Origin: UBA4408 sp002389785
GTDB lineage: Bacteria > Bacteroidota > Bacteroidia > UBA4408
DNA length: 64,000 bases
Direction of reading: 5' to 3'
Assembly: GCA_035438985.1 (NCBI GenBank)
Contig: DAORJK010000011.1
Location: 38,498-102,497, forward strand
The notes under the pieces were generated by a model. The model was not told the origin of the DNA and did not search any database. It worked only from the letters and a program-made list of their open reading frames with translations. Made by a program: the position numbers and the translations under genes. Each line of letters opens with the position of its first letter. Within the stretch, counting starts at the first letter, position 1. Shown here one piece after another: positions 1 to 7,620 of the stretch.

Positions 1-549
1 AACTATAGCTTGAGGCACTGGCAAGGCACCGTTAAATATCCAATTAGCACCTCCATTGGTGGTAATAAATACGGAAGAATCGCCCACAGCCACACCCTGA
101 TTGGAATCAAAGAAGTGTACAAAGCGGGCTGCATCTATAAAATTGGCACTCGATTGTTGCTGCCAACTTACTCCACCATTGTTCGTTTTGTAAATAGCAC
201 CACTGGTATTGGTCGAAATATCGGCAGTAGCAATCCAGGCTGTACTTGCCGATAAGGCCGAAATACAAACCGGTGTATGGTTCGCAGGAAGGGCTATACT
301 GCCTGCTGCCCAATTAATTCCGTTAACGGTTTTGGTAAAATAAGGTACTTGTCCGCCACAGGATCCGGCGCTGAATACCGATAAAATTCCCCATGCAATT
401 GTAGGACTGGGTGCCGATATATCCACAACACAAACACCCGAGGGCGAAACTAACCCTGTTCCATGCTTTATCCAATTTTGAGATGTAGCGCTCGTTACCG
501 AAAGCATAACGAGTAAATTTGTGAGTAACGTCAGTTTGATTTTTTTCAT
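1..549 (-). CDS. Secreted BNR/YCF48-like repeat protein, 3' end beyond the window
   Basis: The minus-strand frame from ATG at 549 stays open to base 1 (183 codons, no stop), so only the N-terminal part is present. It starts with a Sec signal peptide (MKKIKLTLLTNLLVMLSV, likely cleavage after ATSQ). It continues with Asp-box/YCF48-like repeats: SAWIA/TAWIA strands followed by GAIYKTNNGGVSWQQQ and SVFITTNGGANWIF. Such repeats form a beta-propeller in photosystem assembly factor Ycf48 and in bacterial sialidase-like proteins. In Bacteroidota, secreted proteins of this kind usually end in a T9SS sorting domain, but that end lies outside the window. The gene lies downstream of the LuxR-type regulator on the same strand. 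Specific function unknown. Confidence 0.8.
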   Translation of the reverse strand, partial: MKKIKLTLLTNLLVMLSVTSATSQNWIKHGTGLVSPSGVCVVDISAPSPTIAWGILSVFSAGSCGGQVPYFTKTVNGINWAAGSIALPANHTPVCISALSASTAWIATADISTNTSGAIYKTNNGGVSWQQQSSANFIDAARFVHFFDSNQGVAVGDSSVFITTNGGANWIFNGALPVPQAIV

Positions 550-628
550 GTTGCTTTTTTTTTAAGTTAGTAGTTGCGCCAAAAGGGCGATTAATTGATC
601 GACGCAAAACTAGGGGAGCAAGCATGCC

Positions 629-705
629 TTTACCTAATTTTAGAAGTAGACATGAGGTGAACATTCGGTAAAAACAGGTAATCTAAATGTAACTTTTACC
701 TAATT
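629..705. repeat. Pair of 11-bp direct repeats (TTTACCTAATT) upstream of the secreted gene
   Basis: TTTACCTAATT occurs at 629-639 and again at 695-705; on the minus strand these read AATTAGGTAAA. Both lie upstream of the start codon at 549, and the second overlaps the stop codon of the LuxR-type gene. They could be operator half-sites or chance. A weak hairpin (AGGTAA 676-681 with TTACCT 696-701) lies in the same place. No function is shown by the sequence. Confidence 0.3.
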
Positions 706-2346
706 GTTGAGGTGTAAGATAAAATCGGTTAGATTTTCTTCGGTACTGAGTTGTAATTTTTTTCGCAAACGATAACGCGCAGTTTTTACACTATCGGGTG
801 AGATGTTAAGAATGCCTGCCATTTCTTTTATTGAAAGATTCATTTTAATTAAGGCACACAGCTTTAAGTCGTTAGGACTAATTTCGGGATAGGCTTGTTT
901 TAAACGGGCATAAAAATTTTTATTTAAACTTTCAAAGGAACTGTTAAAGTCGTTCCATTCCTTGTCGTGATTCATGCCTTTCGCAATAATTTTTTGCAAG
1001 GAATTATCTTGATTGCTCGAGCTACTTTCGTCCAACTTGCTTTTAAGTTCCAGCATTAGCTCATTCTTTTGTAGCATTTGCAAAGTTAGGGCACTTAGCT
1101 GACTTTCTTTATGTTCGAGCTCATTTTTCAATTGTTGCTCCTTTAATTTTTTTTGTTCGGCAGTAGCTTTCATCAATTCGTTTTGTGCCGCCAACAACAA
1201 TTTATTTCGCATATTAATGCGTTTTAAGAACACTACAATGGCAATTCCTAATAAGAGCAAAGCCACTATAATTGACCAAAGTAAATAGTTGGTGAGGGTA
1301 GCAATGTTTTTTTCGCTTTGAATGGTATTCAATTCCCTTTCCTTTTCGCTTAAATGAAATTGTATTTCAAGGCTTTTGGTGATGTGCATTCTTTCCCAAC
1401 TAGCCAGACTATCTTTTAAATTTTCAATTTTTTCATCCAGTTCAACCAGTTCAGCTAATTTGTTTTGTTGTTTTTTTAAACTTCTAAACTGTTTTAACGA
1501 ATTCAGGTAAAAGGATTTATCGCTCAATCCTTCGGCTATTTCAATTGCCTTTGAAAGGGTATGTTCTGCGCTTTCAGAGGTGTTATCGAAACGTAATTGC
1601 CAGTCGCTCATTGCCAGCAATGCTGCCACTTGTGCTTGCCGGTTTCCGGTACTATCGGCAATTTTTAAGGCACGCTGCAAATAATGTTCACTTTGAATTT
1701 TGTTTCCGGCTTTTATTTCAAGTTGTGCTACACTAACATAAGAACCGGGCAAATAGGTGAAATTTTTAGTAAGCAAACGTTCTTGTAAAGCAGCTCTGTG
1801 AAAGTAGGCGGCTGAATCGCTGTTACCAAGGTTGCTATAAGCAATTCCAAGACTGTTGTAAATGAGCCCGATATAACCGCTAGTATCTTTTTCAGCAGCA
1901 AAACCTGCTTGAGCTGCTTTGCTCAGTGAAATTGATTCACGGTATTTACCTTGTCTGCTTTTAATGGTGCTGATTAATTGTAAGCATTTGCATCGGCCTG
2001 TTAATGCTGCATTGGGATCTGTGCTTTCGAGTTTTTTAAATTCGTCAAGCGCACGCAAACAATAACTTAAACCATTGGTATAGCTTACACCATAGGTGCA
2101 AATGCCCATATTCAATAAAGCTTCAGCAACAGTACGCTGATTTTTTTCTTGTTTGGCAAGTTGAAAAGCCTTGTTGAAGTAGCGCAAGGCAGCGGTATCG
2201 TTGTCAACCACAAGCAGCTCCCATCCTTTGTTAAGGATGCTTTGCGAATTTTCAGCAGCTGGTAGTGTACGGCTAAAGGCGATAAAGAAACAAAGCACTA
2301 CAAGTTTTTTCACGCAAGTGGAAATGAGTTGGGCAAAAGTGTGCAA
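700..2346 (-). CDS. Membrane-anchored TPR protein with C-terminal LuxR-type helix-turn-helix
   Basis: The 548-residue protein has an N-terminal signal/anchor segment (residues 13-25, KKLVVLCFFIAFS) and tetratricopeptide-like helices at about 35-300, containing motifs such as NSLGIAYSNLGNSDSAAYFH. A transmembrane helix follows at about 353-374 (YLLWSIIVALLLLGIAIVVF), then a coiled coil at about 380-440. A LuxR/GerE-like HTH closes the protein at about 492-535 (LKLCALIKMNLSIKEMAGIL, then SPDSVKTARYRLRKKL). This architecture is common in Bacteroidota. The TPR part lies outside the cytoplasmic membrane and the HTH inside, so the protein probably links an envelope or secretion signal to transcription. 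The ligand and target genes are unknown. The downstream same-strand neighbour encodes a secreted protein and is a candidate target. Confidence 0.85.
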   Translation of the reverse strand: MHTFAQLISTCVKKLVVLCFFIAFSRTLPAAENSQSILNKGWELLVVDNDTAALRYFNKAFQLAKQEKNQRTVAEALLNMGICTYGVSYTNGLSYCLRALDEFKKLESTDPNAALTGRCKCLQLISTIKSRQGKYRESISLSKAAQAGFAAEKDTSGYIGLIYNSLGIAYSNLGNSDSAAYFHRAALQERLLTKNFTYLPGSYVSVAQLEIKAGNKIQSEHYLQRALKIADSTGNRQAQVAALLAMSDWQLRFDNTSESAEHTLSKAIEIAEGLSDKSFYLNSLKQFRSLKKQQNKLAELVELDEKIENLKDSLASWERMHITKSLEIQFHLSEKERELNTIQSEKNIATLTNYLLWSIIVALLLLGIAIVVFLKRINMRNKLLLAAQNELMKATAEQKKLKEQQLKNELEHKESQLSALTLQMLQKNELMLELKSKLDESSSSNQDNSLQKIIAKGMNHDKEWNDFNSSFESLNKNFYARLKQAYPEISPNDLKLCALIKMNLSIKEMAGILNISPDSVKTARYRLRKKLQLSTEENLTDFILHLNN

Positions 2347-2460
2347 TTTTTTTTAGTCTGAAAAGAGTAAACCAGCTGCACTAAATTATATCGTGTAATT
2401 TGCATCAGCGAAGAAGTGTGATGAGTAGATTTACTTATCTTCACTCACAAATAAACTAAA

Positions 2461-3204
2461 ATGCAGGTAAGGTTAAATAAGTTCATCAGCGAAACGGGCA
2501 TTTGTTCGCGACGTGAAGCCGATCGTTTAATTGAAAGAGGAAAGGTAACCGTAAACGGACAAGTAGCAGAATTGGGAACCAAAGTAAGCGAAGGAGATGT
2601 AGTGCATGTAAATGGAAAGCCTTTAAAAGAAAAGGAAGCAAGAGTGTACATTGCCTTTCATAAACCGGTAGGAATTACTTGTACTACCGACTTAAAAGAC
2701 AAAGACAACATTATTGATTACTTAAAATTTCCCCAACGCATATTTCCGGTTGGTAGGTTGGATAAGGCTTCTGAAGGATTAATTTTTTTAACCAGCGATG
2801 GCGATATTGTAAATAAAATATTGCGGGCGGGTAATAATCACGAAAAGGAATATATTGTAACAGTTGATAAACCGATCACTCCCGAGTTTATTATGCACAT
2901 GAAAAACGGTGTGCACATTTTAGATACCGTAACCCAAAAGTGTTTTATTGTGCAGGAAGGTCAGGTAAAATTTAGGATTATACTGAAGCAAGGATTAAAC
3001 CGACAAATTCGACGCATGTGTGAAGCCCTTGATTATACAGTACTAAAATTGAAACGCATACGCATTATGAATGTAAAACTCGATGGTATAAACTACGGTG
3101 AATGGAGGATGTTAAGCGAAGATGAACTTAGTACCATTTTAAATTTAGTGCAACATTCCAGTAAAACGGAAGAAGCTTCTTTGCTAAACGATGAAACCGA
3201 TTGA
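2461..3204 (+). CDS. rluF: 23S rRNA pseudouridine(2604) synthase RluF
   Basis: The 247-residue product fits the RsuA/RluB/E/F family. The S4 RNA-binding domain is at residues 1-50 (RLNKFISETGICSRREADRL). The catalytic motif GRLDKASEGLIFLTSDGD holds the active-site Asp at about residue 101. The following NKILRAGNNHEKEYIVTVDK is typical of RluF rather than RluB or RluE. RluF converts a uridine in helix 74 of 23S rRNA to pseudouridine. The late signature LNRQIRRMCEALDY is the conserved RQIRRM motif. The ATG at 2461 begins directly with the S4 domain. It is divergent from the LuxR-type gene. Its 3' end abuts that of the DbpA-like helicase on the other strand, another RNA-directed protein. Confidence 0.93.
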   Translation: MQVRLNKFISETGICSRREADRLIERGKVTVNGQVAELGTKVSEGDVVHVNGKPLKEKEARVYIAFHKPVGITCTTDLKDKDNIIDYLKFPQRIFPVGRLDKASEGLIFLTSDGDIVNKILRAGNNHEKEYIVTVDKPITPEFIMHMKNGVHILDTVTQKCFIVQEGQVKFRIILKQGLNRQIRRMCEALDYTVLKLKRIRIMNVKLDGINYGEWRMLSEDELSTILNLVQHSSKTEEASLLNDETD

Positions 3205-3205
3205 G

Positions 3206-4519
3206 TTAATCTGCAATCGCAAATTTTACCTTTTTGTTTTTGATTTTTTCTTCGCGGATAAGGCTGATAAGCTGCTTAATTTTACTACGTTTTATTGCTA
3301 CATAGGCCGAAAAATCGAGTACCGAAATTAAACCAATTTCATCTTTAGCCAGATTTCCTTTTTGATGCAGCATGCCGGCAATGTCGATTTTATTTATTTT
3401 ATCTTTTTTACCGGCAGCAATGTACAAGGTTTGCCATTCGGGCAATGGAGGCAATTGCGGTTTTTTAGTTAATTCAATGGTTTCCACTTTTTGTTGAATG
3501 TATTCAGGAAGGTGTTCGTTTGATGAAAGAATCAAATAAGCTTCTCCGCTGGCATGCATGCGCGCTGTGCGACCGTTGCGATGAATAAAACTTTCTTCAT
3601 TCACGGGTAATTGAAAATGTACGATGTTATCCAACTCAGGAATATCGAGTCCACGTGCAGCTAAATCAGTTGCAACCAGAATTTTTGTGCTGCCGTTTCT
3701 AAATTTCAACAAGGCCCGTTCCCGATCTTGTTGTTCCATTTTACCGTGAAAAATTTCATGCTCCAATCCTTTTTCATGTAGCACTTCTGCAGCCATTTCC
3801 ACGCTTTCACGCTGGTTGCAAAAAACGATGCTGTTGGTATTTCCCAATGCACACAGCAACAAAAACAAGCTATCTGTTTTATCGCGCGAAGGAGAGTGTA
3901 CCAATTTAATTTTTAATCTGCTTGGTGTTGCTTCAACAGCGCTTAAAAAATTAAGTTGTGTGGCTTGTTGAATACCGGTAAAGTCAGGTATTTCAGTCAA
4001 GTTAGTAGCAGAGGTAAGTATGCGTTGTTTCAGGTTTTTAAGATGCCTGAGCAAAAAGGACATGTCTTCCTGAAAGCCCATTTCAAGTGACTTATCAAAT
4101 TCGTCGAGCACCAAATAGCCGCATTTTGAAAGGTCGATGGTGTGTTTGCGTATATGATGGGCAATACGTCCGGGAGTGCCAATGAGCAGGGCAGGGGCTT
4201 GCGATAAATTATTTTGTTCAACCCTTGTTGAATGTCCGCCGTAACAGCAATTCACTTTTAATCCCGATTGCAATTGCCGCATAACTTGTTCAATTTGCAA
4301 GGCTAACTCGCGCGAAGGAACCACAATTAATGCCTGAATTTCTTTATTATCAGGATCCAATTTTTCAATCAGCGGTAGTAAATAAGCCAGTGTTTTTCCC
4401 GAACCGGTAGGCGATAAAAGCACCAGGTCATTTCCCTTTTGTATACTTTCGGCAGCCTTCAGCTGCATGGGATTGAGCTGAGTTATGAATAGTTTTTCGA
4501 GTGCTTTCGCTAGATTCAT
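3206..4519 (-). CDS. dbpA: DbpA-like ATP-dependent RNA helicase
   Basis: The 437-residue product has the full DEAD-box motif series. The Q motif is around 14-20, and motif I is SPTGSGKT (36-43). Motif Ia is PSRELALQ and Ib is GTPGR. Motif II is DEFD (139-142) instead of DEAD, motif III is SAT (170-172), V is VATDLAARGLDIP, and VI is HRNGRTAR (313-320). Residues about 363-437 resemble the C-terminal RRM-like DbpA domain, which in DbpA binds helix 92 of 23S rRNA during 50S assembly. The DEFD variant keeps the acidic pair needed for ATP hydrolysis. The start lies only 24 bases from the outer end of the cassette array (4543), so its native promoter region may have been displaced by the array. Assignment to DbpA rests on the C-terminal domain. 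Confidence 0.88.
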   Translation of the reverse strand: MNLAKALEKLFITQLNPMQLKAAESIQKGNDLVLLSPTGSGKTLAYLLPLIEKLDPDNKEIQALIVVPSRELALQIEQVMRQLQSGLKVNCCYGGHSTRVEQNNLSQAPALLIGTPGRIAHHIRKHTIDLSKCGYLVLDEFDKSLEMGFQEDMSFLLRHLKNLKQRILTSATNLTEIPDFTGIQQATQLNFLSAVEATPSRLKIKLVHSPSRDKTDSLFLLLCALGNTNSIVFCNQRESVEMAAEVLHEKGLEHEIFHGKMEQQDRERALLKFRNGSTKILVATDLAARGLDIPELDNIVHFQLPVNEESFIHRNGRTARMHASGEAYLILSSNEHLPEYIQQKVETIELTKKPQLPPLPEWQTLYIAAGKKDKINKIDIAGMLHQKGNLAKDEIGLISVLDFSAYVAIKRSKIKQLISLIREEKIKNKKVKFAIAD

Positions 4520-4542
4520 AGGATGGTATTTATGGTAAGATG

Positions 4543-4757
4543 ATTTAACGTGCTACGGCTTAGCGCAGTTTATTATTTGGGCTTAGGAGCACTGTCTTGT
4601 GGTCAAGAATATTGCAATAAAATTAACCAAATTTCTACCGAAAACTATATTGCAATATTTTTATTTGCACCAACTTTTTGCGAGTTTTTGAGTTTAGCCA
4701 TTCTACAGTCTGCCCAAAATAAGACATTTCGCTTGCTAGCTGTTATAGGTAGTGCCC
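4543..4757 (-). repeat. attC-like palindromic site A, outer end of the array next to dbpA
   Basis: On the minus strand the site starts at GGGCACTACCTATAAC (4757 to 4742), directly overlapping the toxin stop codon, and ends at GTTAAAT (4549 to 4543), a perfect GTTRRRY box. Its outer arms pair imperfectly around the TATTATTTGGG/CCAAAATAAGA segments. The inner part holds a hairpin of AATATTGCAATA (4608-4619) and TATTGCAATATT (4648-4659). Bases 4608-4670 are identical to 7468-7530 in site C. At about 215 bp it is longer than the usual 57-141 bp of described attC sites. Confidence 0.65.
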
Positions 4758-5102
4758 TAAGCGTCAATTTCAAGGCAACCGATGTCATTATAGCTAATGT
4801 CCTCGACAAATGCTTTTATAATTTCTGCATGATTCTCAAAAACTTTCACAAGATTGAGATTGGTGGTATTACCAAGTCTTAGCCAAATCACTTTAGGTGG
4901 GTGTCCATAAAGTGTGACAAGATCATAAAAGTCTGCGTCAAATGTTACAATTGTATAATTTGAGTCTTTTGCATATTCCCCAAATTTGTCTATCGGAAAA
5001 GTTCTCTAATTGTAATTCTCTAACTTGTCTTGCAAGCGGAAATAGTTTAGTAATTTGCTTAACAGTTCGGAAAGAAATATTTTGGTCAAAGAGAAGTTTC
5101 AC
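4757..5102 (-). pseudogene. DUF5615 (Mut7-C/PIN-like) toxin, interrupted by a +1 frameshift
   Basis: A GTG at 5102 begins MKLLFDQNISFRTVKQIT, typical of DUF5615 PIN-like toxins. The frame continues to DRQIW and then runs into a stop. Shifting frame by one at the four-base C run 4978-4981 (GGGG on the minus strand) restores the family sequence: EYAKDSNYTIVTFDADFYDL, then VTLYGHPPKVIWLRLGN, ending CLEIDA at the stop 4757-4759. The total span of 346 bases is one more than a multiple of three, so one extra G explains everything. The pieces carry conserved acidic residues (FDQN, FDADF) expected in the nuclease centre. The GTG overlaps the antitoxin stop as GTGA. The frameshift is either real inactivation or a homopolymer sequencing error. 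Confidence 0.85.
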
Positions 5103-5323
5103 GAAGCAATTCGTATTTTATGTTCTCTGTCAGCAGCATAAGAAAGAGCAGCTTTAATGTCCTCTTCAGTCAACTCAGGATAGTCTTCGATAATTTGAGC
5201 AGTCGTCATTCCAGATGCGAACCAGCCTAAAATGTCATAAACACTAATTCTCATTCCACGAATGGTTGGCTTACCAAATCGCACTTGAGAATCAATCGTA
5301 ATAATTTCAGAATAATGTTTCAT
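5099..5323 (-). CDS. DUF433-family antitoxin
   Basis: This 74-residue protein matches the DUF433 family: an N-terminal beta strand (YSEIITIDSQVRFGKPTIRG), the conserved GKPTIRGMRISVYDIL segment, and a helix-turn-helix-like DNA-binding part (TAQIIEDYPELTEEDIKAAL). DUF433 proteins are antitoxins that pair with a downstream DUF5615/Mut7-C PIN-like toxin. That partner follows here with a 4-base GTGA overlap, which indicates translational coupling. Such antitoxins usually repress their own operon. The pair sits alone in one cassette; toxin-antitoxin modules are frequent passengers in cassette arrays and stabilise them. The antitoxin is intact, but the toxin frame is broken. Confidence 0.88.
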   Translation of the reverse strand: MKHYSEIITIDSQVRFGKPTIRGMRISVYDILGWFASGMTTAQIIEDYPELTEEDIKAALSYAADREHKIRIAS

Positions 5324-5382
5324 GGTTCTAAATTACAAAAATTCTAATTGTTTAGGCTAGCAGAAATTTGTTTGGGCATTAC

Positions 5383-5519
5383 CTATAACGGTTTGCGGGT
5401 TTAAGGAGTTGGAGGTTTCGGAGCACAAAACAGTCAACCAGCACAAAAGCTCAATTGGAAAACTGAACTTGAATGTAAGCACGTCACCCCGCATTACGCC
5501 AAACGTGTGTTGGGCGTTC
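5383..5519 (-). repeat. attC-like palindromic site B between cassettes 2 and 3
   Basis: On the minus strand it begins with AACGCCCAAC (5518 to 5509), containing a perfect RYYYAAC box 16 bases after the stop of the 148-residue gene. It ends with GTTATAG (5389 to 5383). Inner arms GTTTGGCGTAATGCGGGG and CCCGCAAACC pair imperfectly. A second inner pairing lies around GCACAAAA/TTTTGTGC. It has no visible sequence similarity to sites A and C except at the ends. Length is about 137 bp, within the range of long attC sites such as Vibrio repeats. Confidence 0.6.
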
Positions 5520-5534
5520 TTTCTTCTCTTTCTG

Positions 5535-5981
5535 TCAAGTGTTTTTCTTTTTTGTCTTCCAAAACTCATGGTCTTTGTCTAGGAAAACAATTTGAAAAAT
5601 ATTGTCCTCTAAGTATCCAATTACACATTCCTTTCCTTGAATATGCATTGAACACCAGATAACATCTGGTAAAACGTGTTTGGGGTGAACAAATCCTGAT
5701 TCAGGTGGAAACCCAACTTTTGTATATGGCTTAATAACTTGTTGTGCTGTCGCTTGTCCAACTGTCAATTGGCATATTTCTCTTAATTTACTAACTGCTA
5801 ATGCAAGCAATTGCTCATGTTCCCATTCTTCAAAGCTTTGCCCTTGATTTCTGTCGAAGTCCCGAAAACTTAATACAATTAAAGGTTCTTTCTGTCCTTG
5901 ACGAGTGTCAAAGCTTTTAACTTCTCTTTTGTAGGAAGCAGCATTCCTTTCTTTAAACTTGTTCTGCTTCCCTTTTCCCAT
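5535..5981 (-). CDS. Uncharacterised 148-residue partner of the AAA ATPase
   Basis: I do not recognise the family with certainty. The protein starts with a basic stretch (MGKGKQNKFKERNAASYKRE). It has a charged middle part with RDFDRNQGQSFEEWEHEQLL and ends with a compact beta-rich segment: GKECVIGYLEDNIFQIVFLD, then KDHEFWKTKKK. That ending, with a strand pair followed by D-x-x-H, resembles small proteins encoded next to ATPases. The ATG at 5981 lies 29 bases inside the ATPase frame, so the two are probably translationally coupled and act together. The pair fills one cassette. By analogy with other ATPase-plus-small-partner operons it may be an anti-phage or abortive-infection module, but no catalytic motif identifies it as a nuclease. 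Confidence 0.7.
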   Translation of the reverse strand: MGKGKQNKFKERNAASYKREVKSFDTRQGQKEPLIVLSFRDFDRNQGQSFEEWEHEQLLALAVSKLREICQLTVGQATAQQVIKPYTKVGFPPESGFVHPKHVLPDVIWCSMHIQGKECVIGYLEDNIFQIVFLDKDHEFWKTKKKNT

Positions 5982-7290
5982 AAAGTAAATCGTTTAATTT
6001 TTCATCAATGTCAAAGTATGGTATTGCTCCGTATTTGCCTTCAATGTAATTTTTGTCAAATGCCGATTTGTTTCTGACTTTGTCGGTTTTAAAGTCCGCT
6101 AGAGAAAATAACTCGGAAGCTCCGAATTGATTTTTTTCTACAAACCAAATTTGGTCTCTTCTAAATGTCTCTTTGTTAAGCAAAGAAATATCATGAACAG
6201 CACAAATCAGCTGGGCATTACTTTTGTTAAACTTGTGAAAGAAGTCAACAAGTCTTAAAGTTAAATGACTATGTAATCTTGAGTCAAGTTCGTCTATGAT
6301 CAATACTTTACCGTTTTGTAGTGTATCATACCAAGGTCCTAGTAAGTATAGAAGTTTTTTAGTCCCTTCCGACTCCTGCTTATCGAAGTTGAATGGAACA
6401 GTGTCAACTAAAACATTGTTCTCATCATATTTTCTGTGAAACGTAATGAGTTGGTCTCTTTTAGGTTGCTTTGATTGTATTTTGTGAATACTTGTAAGAA
6501 GATTGATTATTTCTTCATCTTTTTCTTTTTCTCTTAAAGTTTCAAGGTCTATTTCATTTACATCTTCTTCAGTTGTTGAAAGATTTGCTATCTCTAAATA
6601 TTTAACGAAATGTAAGACCCAGTTAAAAAACTGTTTGTCTGACTTTAATTTGTCAATGGTGTATCTTTTGTGTCCACGGTCATGAATTCCATTAACGAAA
6701 TTGAATTTTTTGAACCAGTCAACAATATTTGTTGAAGTGTCTTTTCCTAAAGTTGCTAAAAGTGAAAGAAATAAAACATTCTCTTTTACATCTTCTTCTT
6801 TTCCTAGTCCTTCTTTAAAAGCTGATTTGTTAACTTCAATTTTTTGTTTGTCTCGTTTGAAAAGATAAACTTCCTTACTCGTTGTATGGAAAAGCCATTC
6901 GGCCACAATTTTGTCATAGTCTATTTCAAATCCATATCGATACTTAGTTTCTTTTTGAATGAAAGATATTTCAAAGAAGCTAGTGTCTTTCTCAGTCTTG
7001 GTATTAAGTGCAAATTTTTCTAATGGGAATTTTCTTTCGCTATTCTCCATTAAAGCATCTCTGAAAGAGTTTAAAACAGTTTGCTTCATGAAACCCATTG
7101 CTTCAAGAAGGTTGCTTTTACCACTTGCATTGTTGCCGTAAACCACAGCCGATTTTAAGAGATTAAGATTGTTTCCTGTCTCAATTATATGTGTGTCTGG
7201 GTGTTCCTTAAAAGACTTGGCTGCCACCATTGAAAGTGTTGTTAAGTCTTTAAATGAAAGGAAGTTCTCTATGCTGAATTCTATTAACAT
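5953..7290 (-). CDS. AAA15-type (OLD/SMC-like) ATPase
   Basis: An upstream ATG at 7350 exists, but the family start MLIEFSIENFLSFKD matches the ATG at 7290, which gives 445 residues. Walker A is GNNASGKSN near residue 52. Walker B is KVLIIDELDSRLHSHL near 333. The H-loop is CAVHDIS near 363. This is the ABC-class ATPase layout found in AAA15/AAA21 proteins of defence systems, such as RloA-like, Septu and retron-associated ATPases. The middle (about 90-290) is a charged helical insertion expected to form the coiled-coil arm. No TOPRIM domain follows, so it is not a full OLD nuclease; any effector activity would come from the 148-residue partner. Substrate and trigger are unknown. Confidence 0.82.
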   Translation of the reverse strand: MLIEFSIENFLSFKDLTTLSMVAAKSFKEHPDTHIIETGNNLNLLKSAVVYGNNASGKSNLLEAMGFMKQTVLNSFRDALMENSERKFPLEKFALNTKTEKDTSFFEISFIQKETKYRYGFEIDYDKIVAEWLFHTTSKEVYLFKRDKQKIEVNKSAFKEGLGKEEDVKENVLFLSLLATLGKDTSTNIVDWFKKFNFVNGIHDRGHKRYTIDKLKSDKQFFNWVLHFVKYLEIANLSTTEEDVNEIDLETLREKEKDEEIINLLTSIHKIQSKQPKRDQLITFHRKYDENNVLVDTVPFNFDKQESEGTKKLLYLLGPWYDTLQNGKVLIIDELDSRLHSHLTLRLVDFFHKFNKSNAQLICAVHDISLLNKETFRRDQIWFVEKNQFGASELFSLADFKTDKVRNKSAFDKNYIEGKYGAIPYFDIDEKLNDLLYGKREAEQV

Positions 7291-7403
7291 GTCTGTTTGA
7301 ATTAGACTGCAAAGATATATCAAAAATTGAAATCTGCAAACAAATTGCAAATTTTAGATTTTGAAAGGCGGTTTTGTCGATTTACGAGTCGTTTTTGAAT
7401 GAC

Positions 7404-7615
7404 GCCCAACGTTTTGCTAGCAGGCGAAATGTATTATTTTGGGTTCGTAGCAAGTCTGTTTCGCAAAAATATTGCAATAAAATTAACCAAATTTCTACCG
7501 AAAACTATATTGCAATATTTTTATTTGCACAAACTTTCTGCGAGCTTCAAAGCTAATTAACCTACTTTCCGCCCCAAATAATACATTGCGCTAAGCCGCT
7601 GTTAGCGGTTGTGCC
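7404..7615 (-). repeat. attC-like palindromic site C between cassettes 1 and 2
   Basis: On the minus strand it begins GGCACAACCGCTAAC (7615 to 7601), six bases past the stop of the 186-residue gene, and ends GTTGGGC (7410 to 7404), a perfect GTTRRRY box. The outer arms pair through ATGTATTATTT(T)GGG. The inner hairpin is a perfect 15-bp inverted repeat, AAAAATATTGCAATA (7465-7479) with TATTGCAATATTTTT (7508-7522). Bases 7468-7530 are identical to 4608-4670 of site A, and the flanks of the two sites align with more divergence. Span about 212 bp. Confidence 0.68.
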
Positions 7616-7620
7616 TCTAC

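Noticed and set aside
3206..4519. DEFD in place of DEAD as a sign of an inactive helicase
   Set aside because: The D-E pair needed for catalysis is present and all other motifs are intact.
4550..4882. Plus-strand open frame of 110 codons
   Set aside because: It runs across attC-like site A and antisense to the toxin reading frame; no family likeness.
5357..5569. Minus-strand frame of 70 codons overlapping the end of the 148-residue gene
   Set aside because: It consists mostly of site B palindrome; no protein features.
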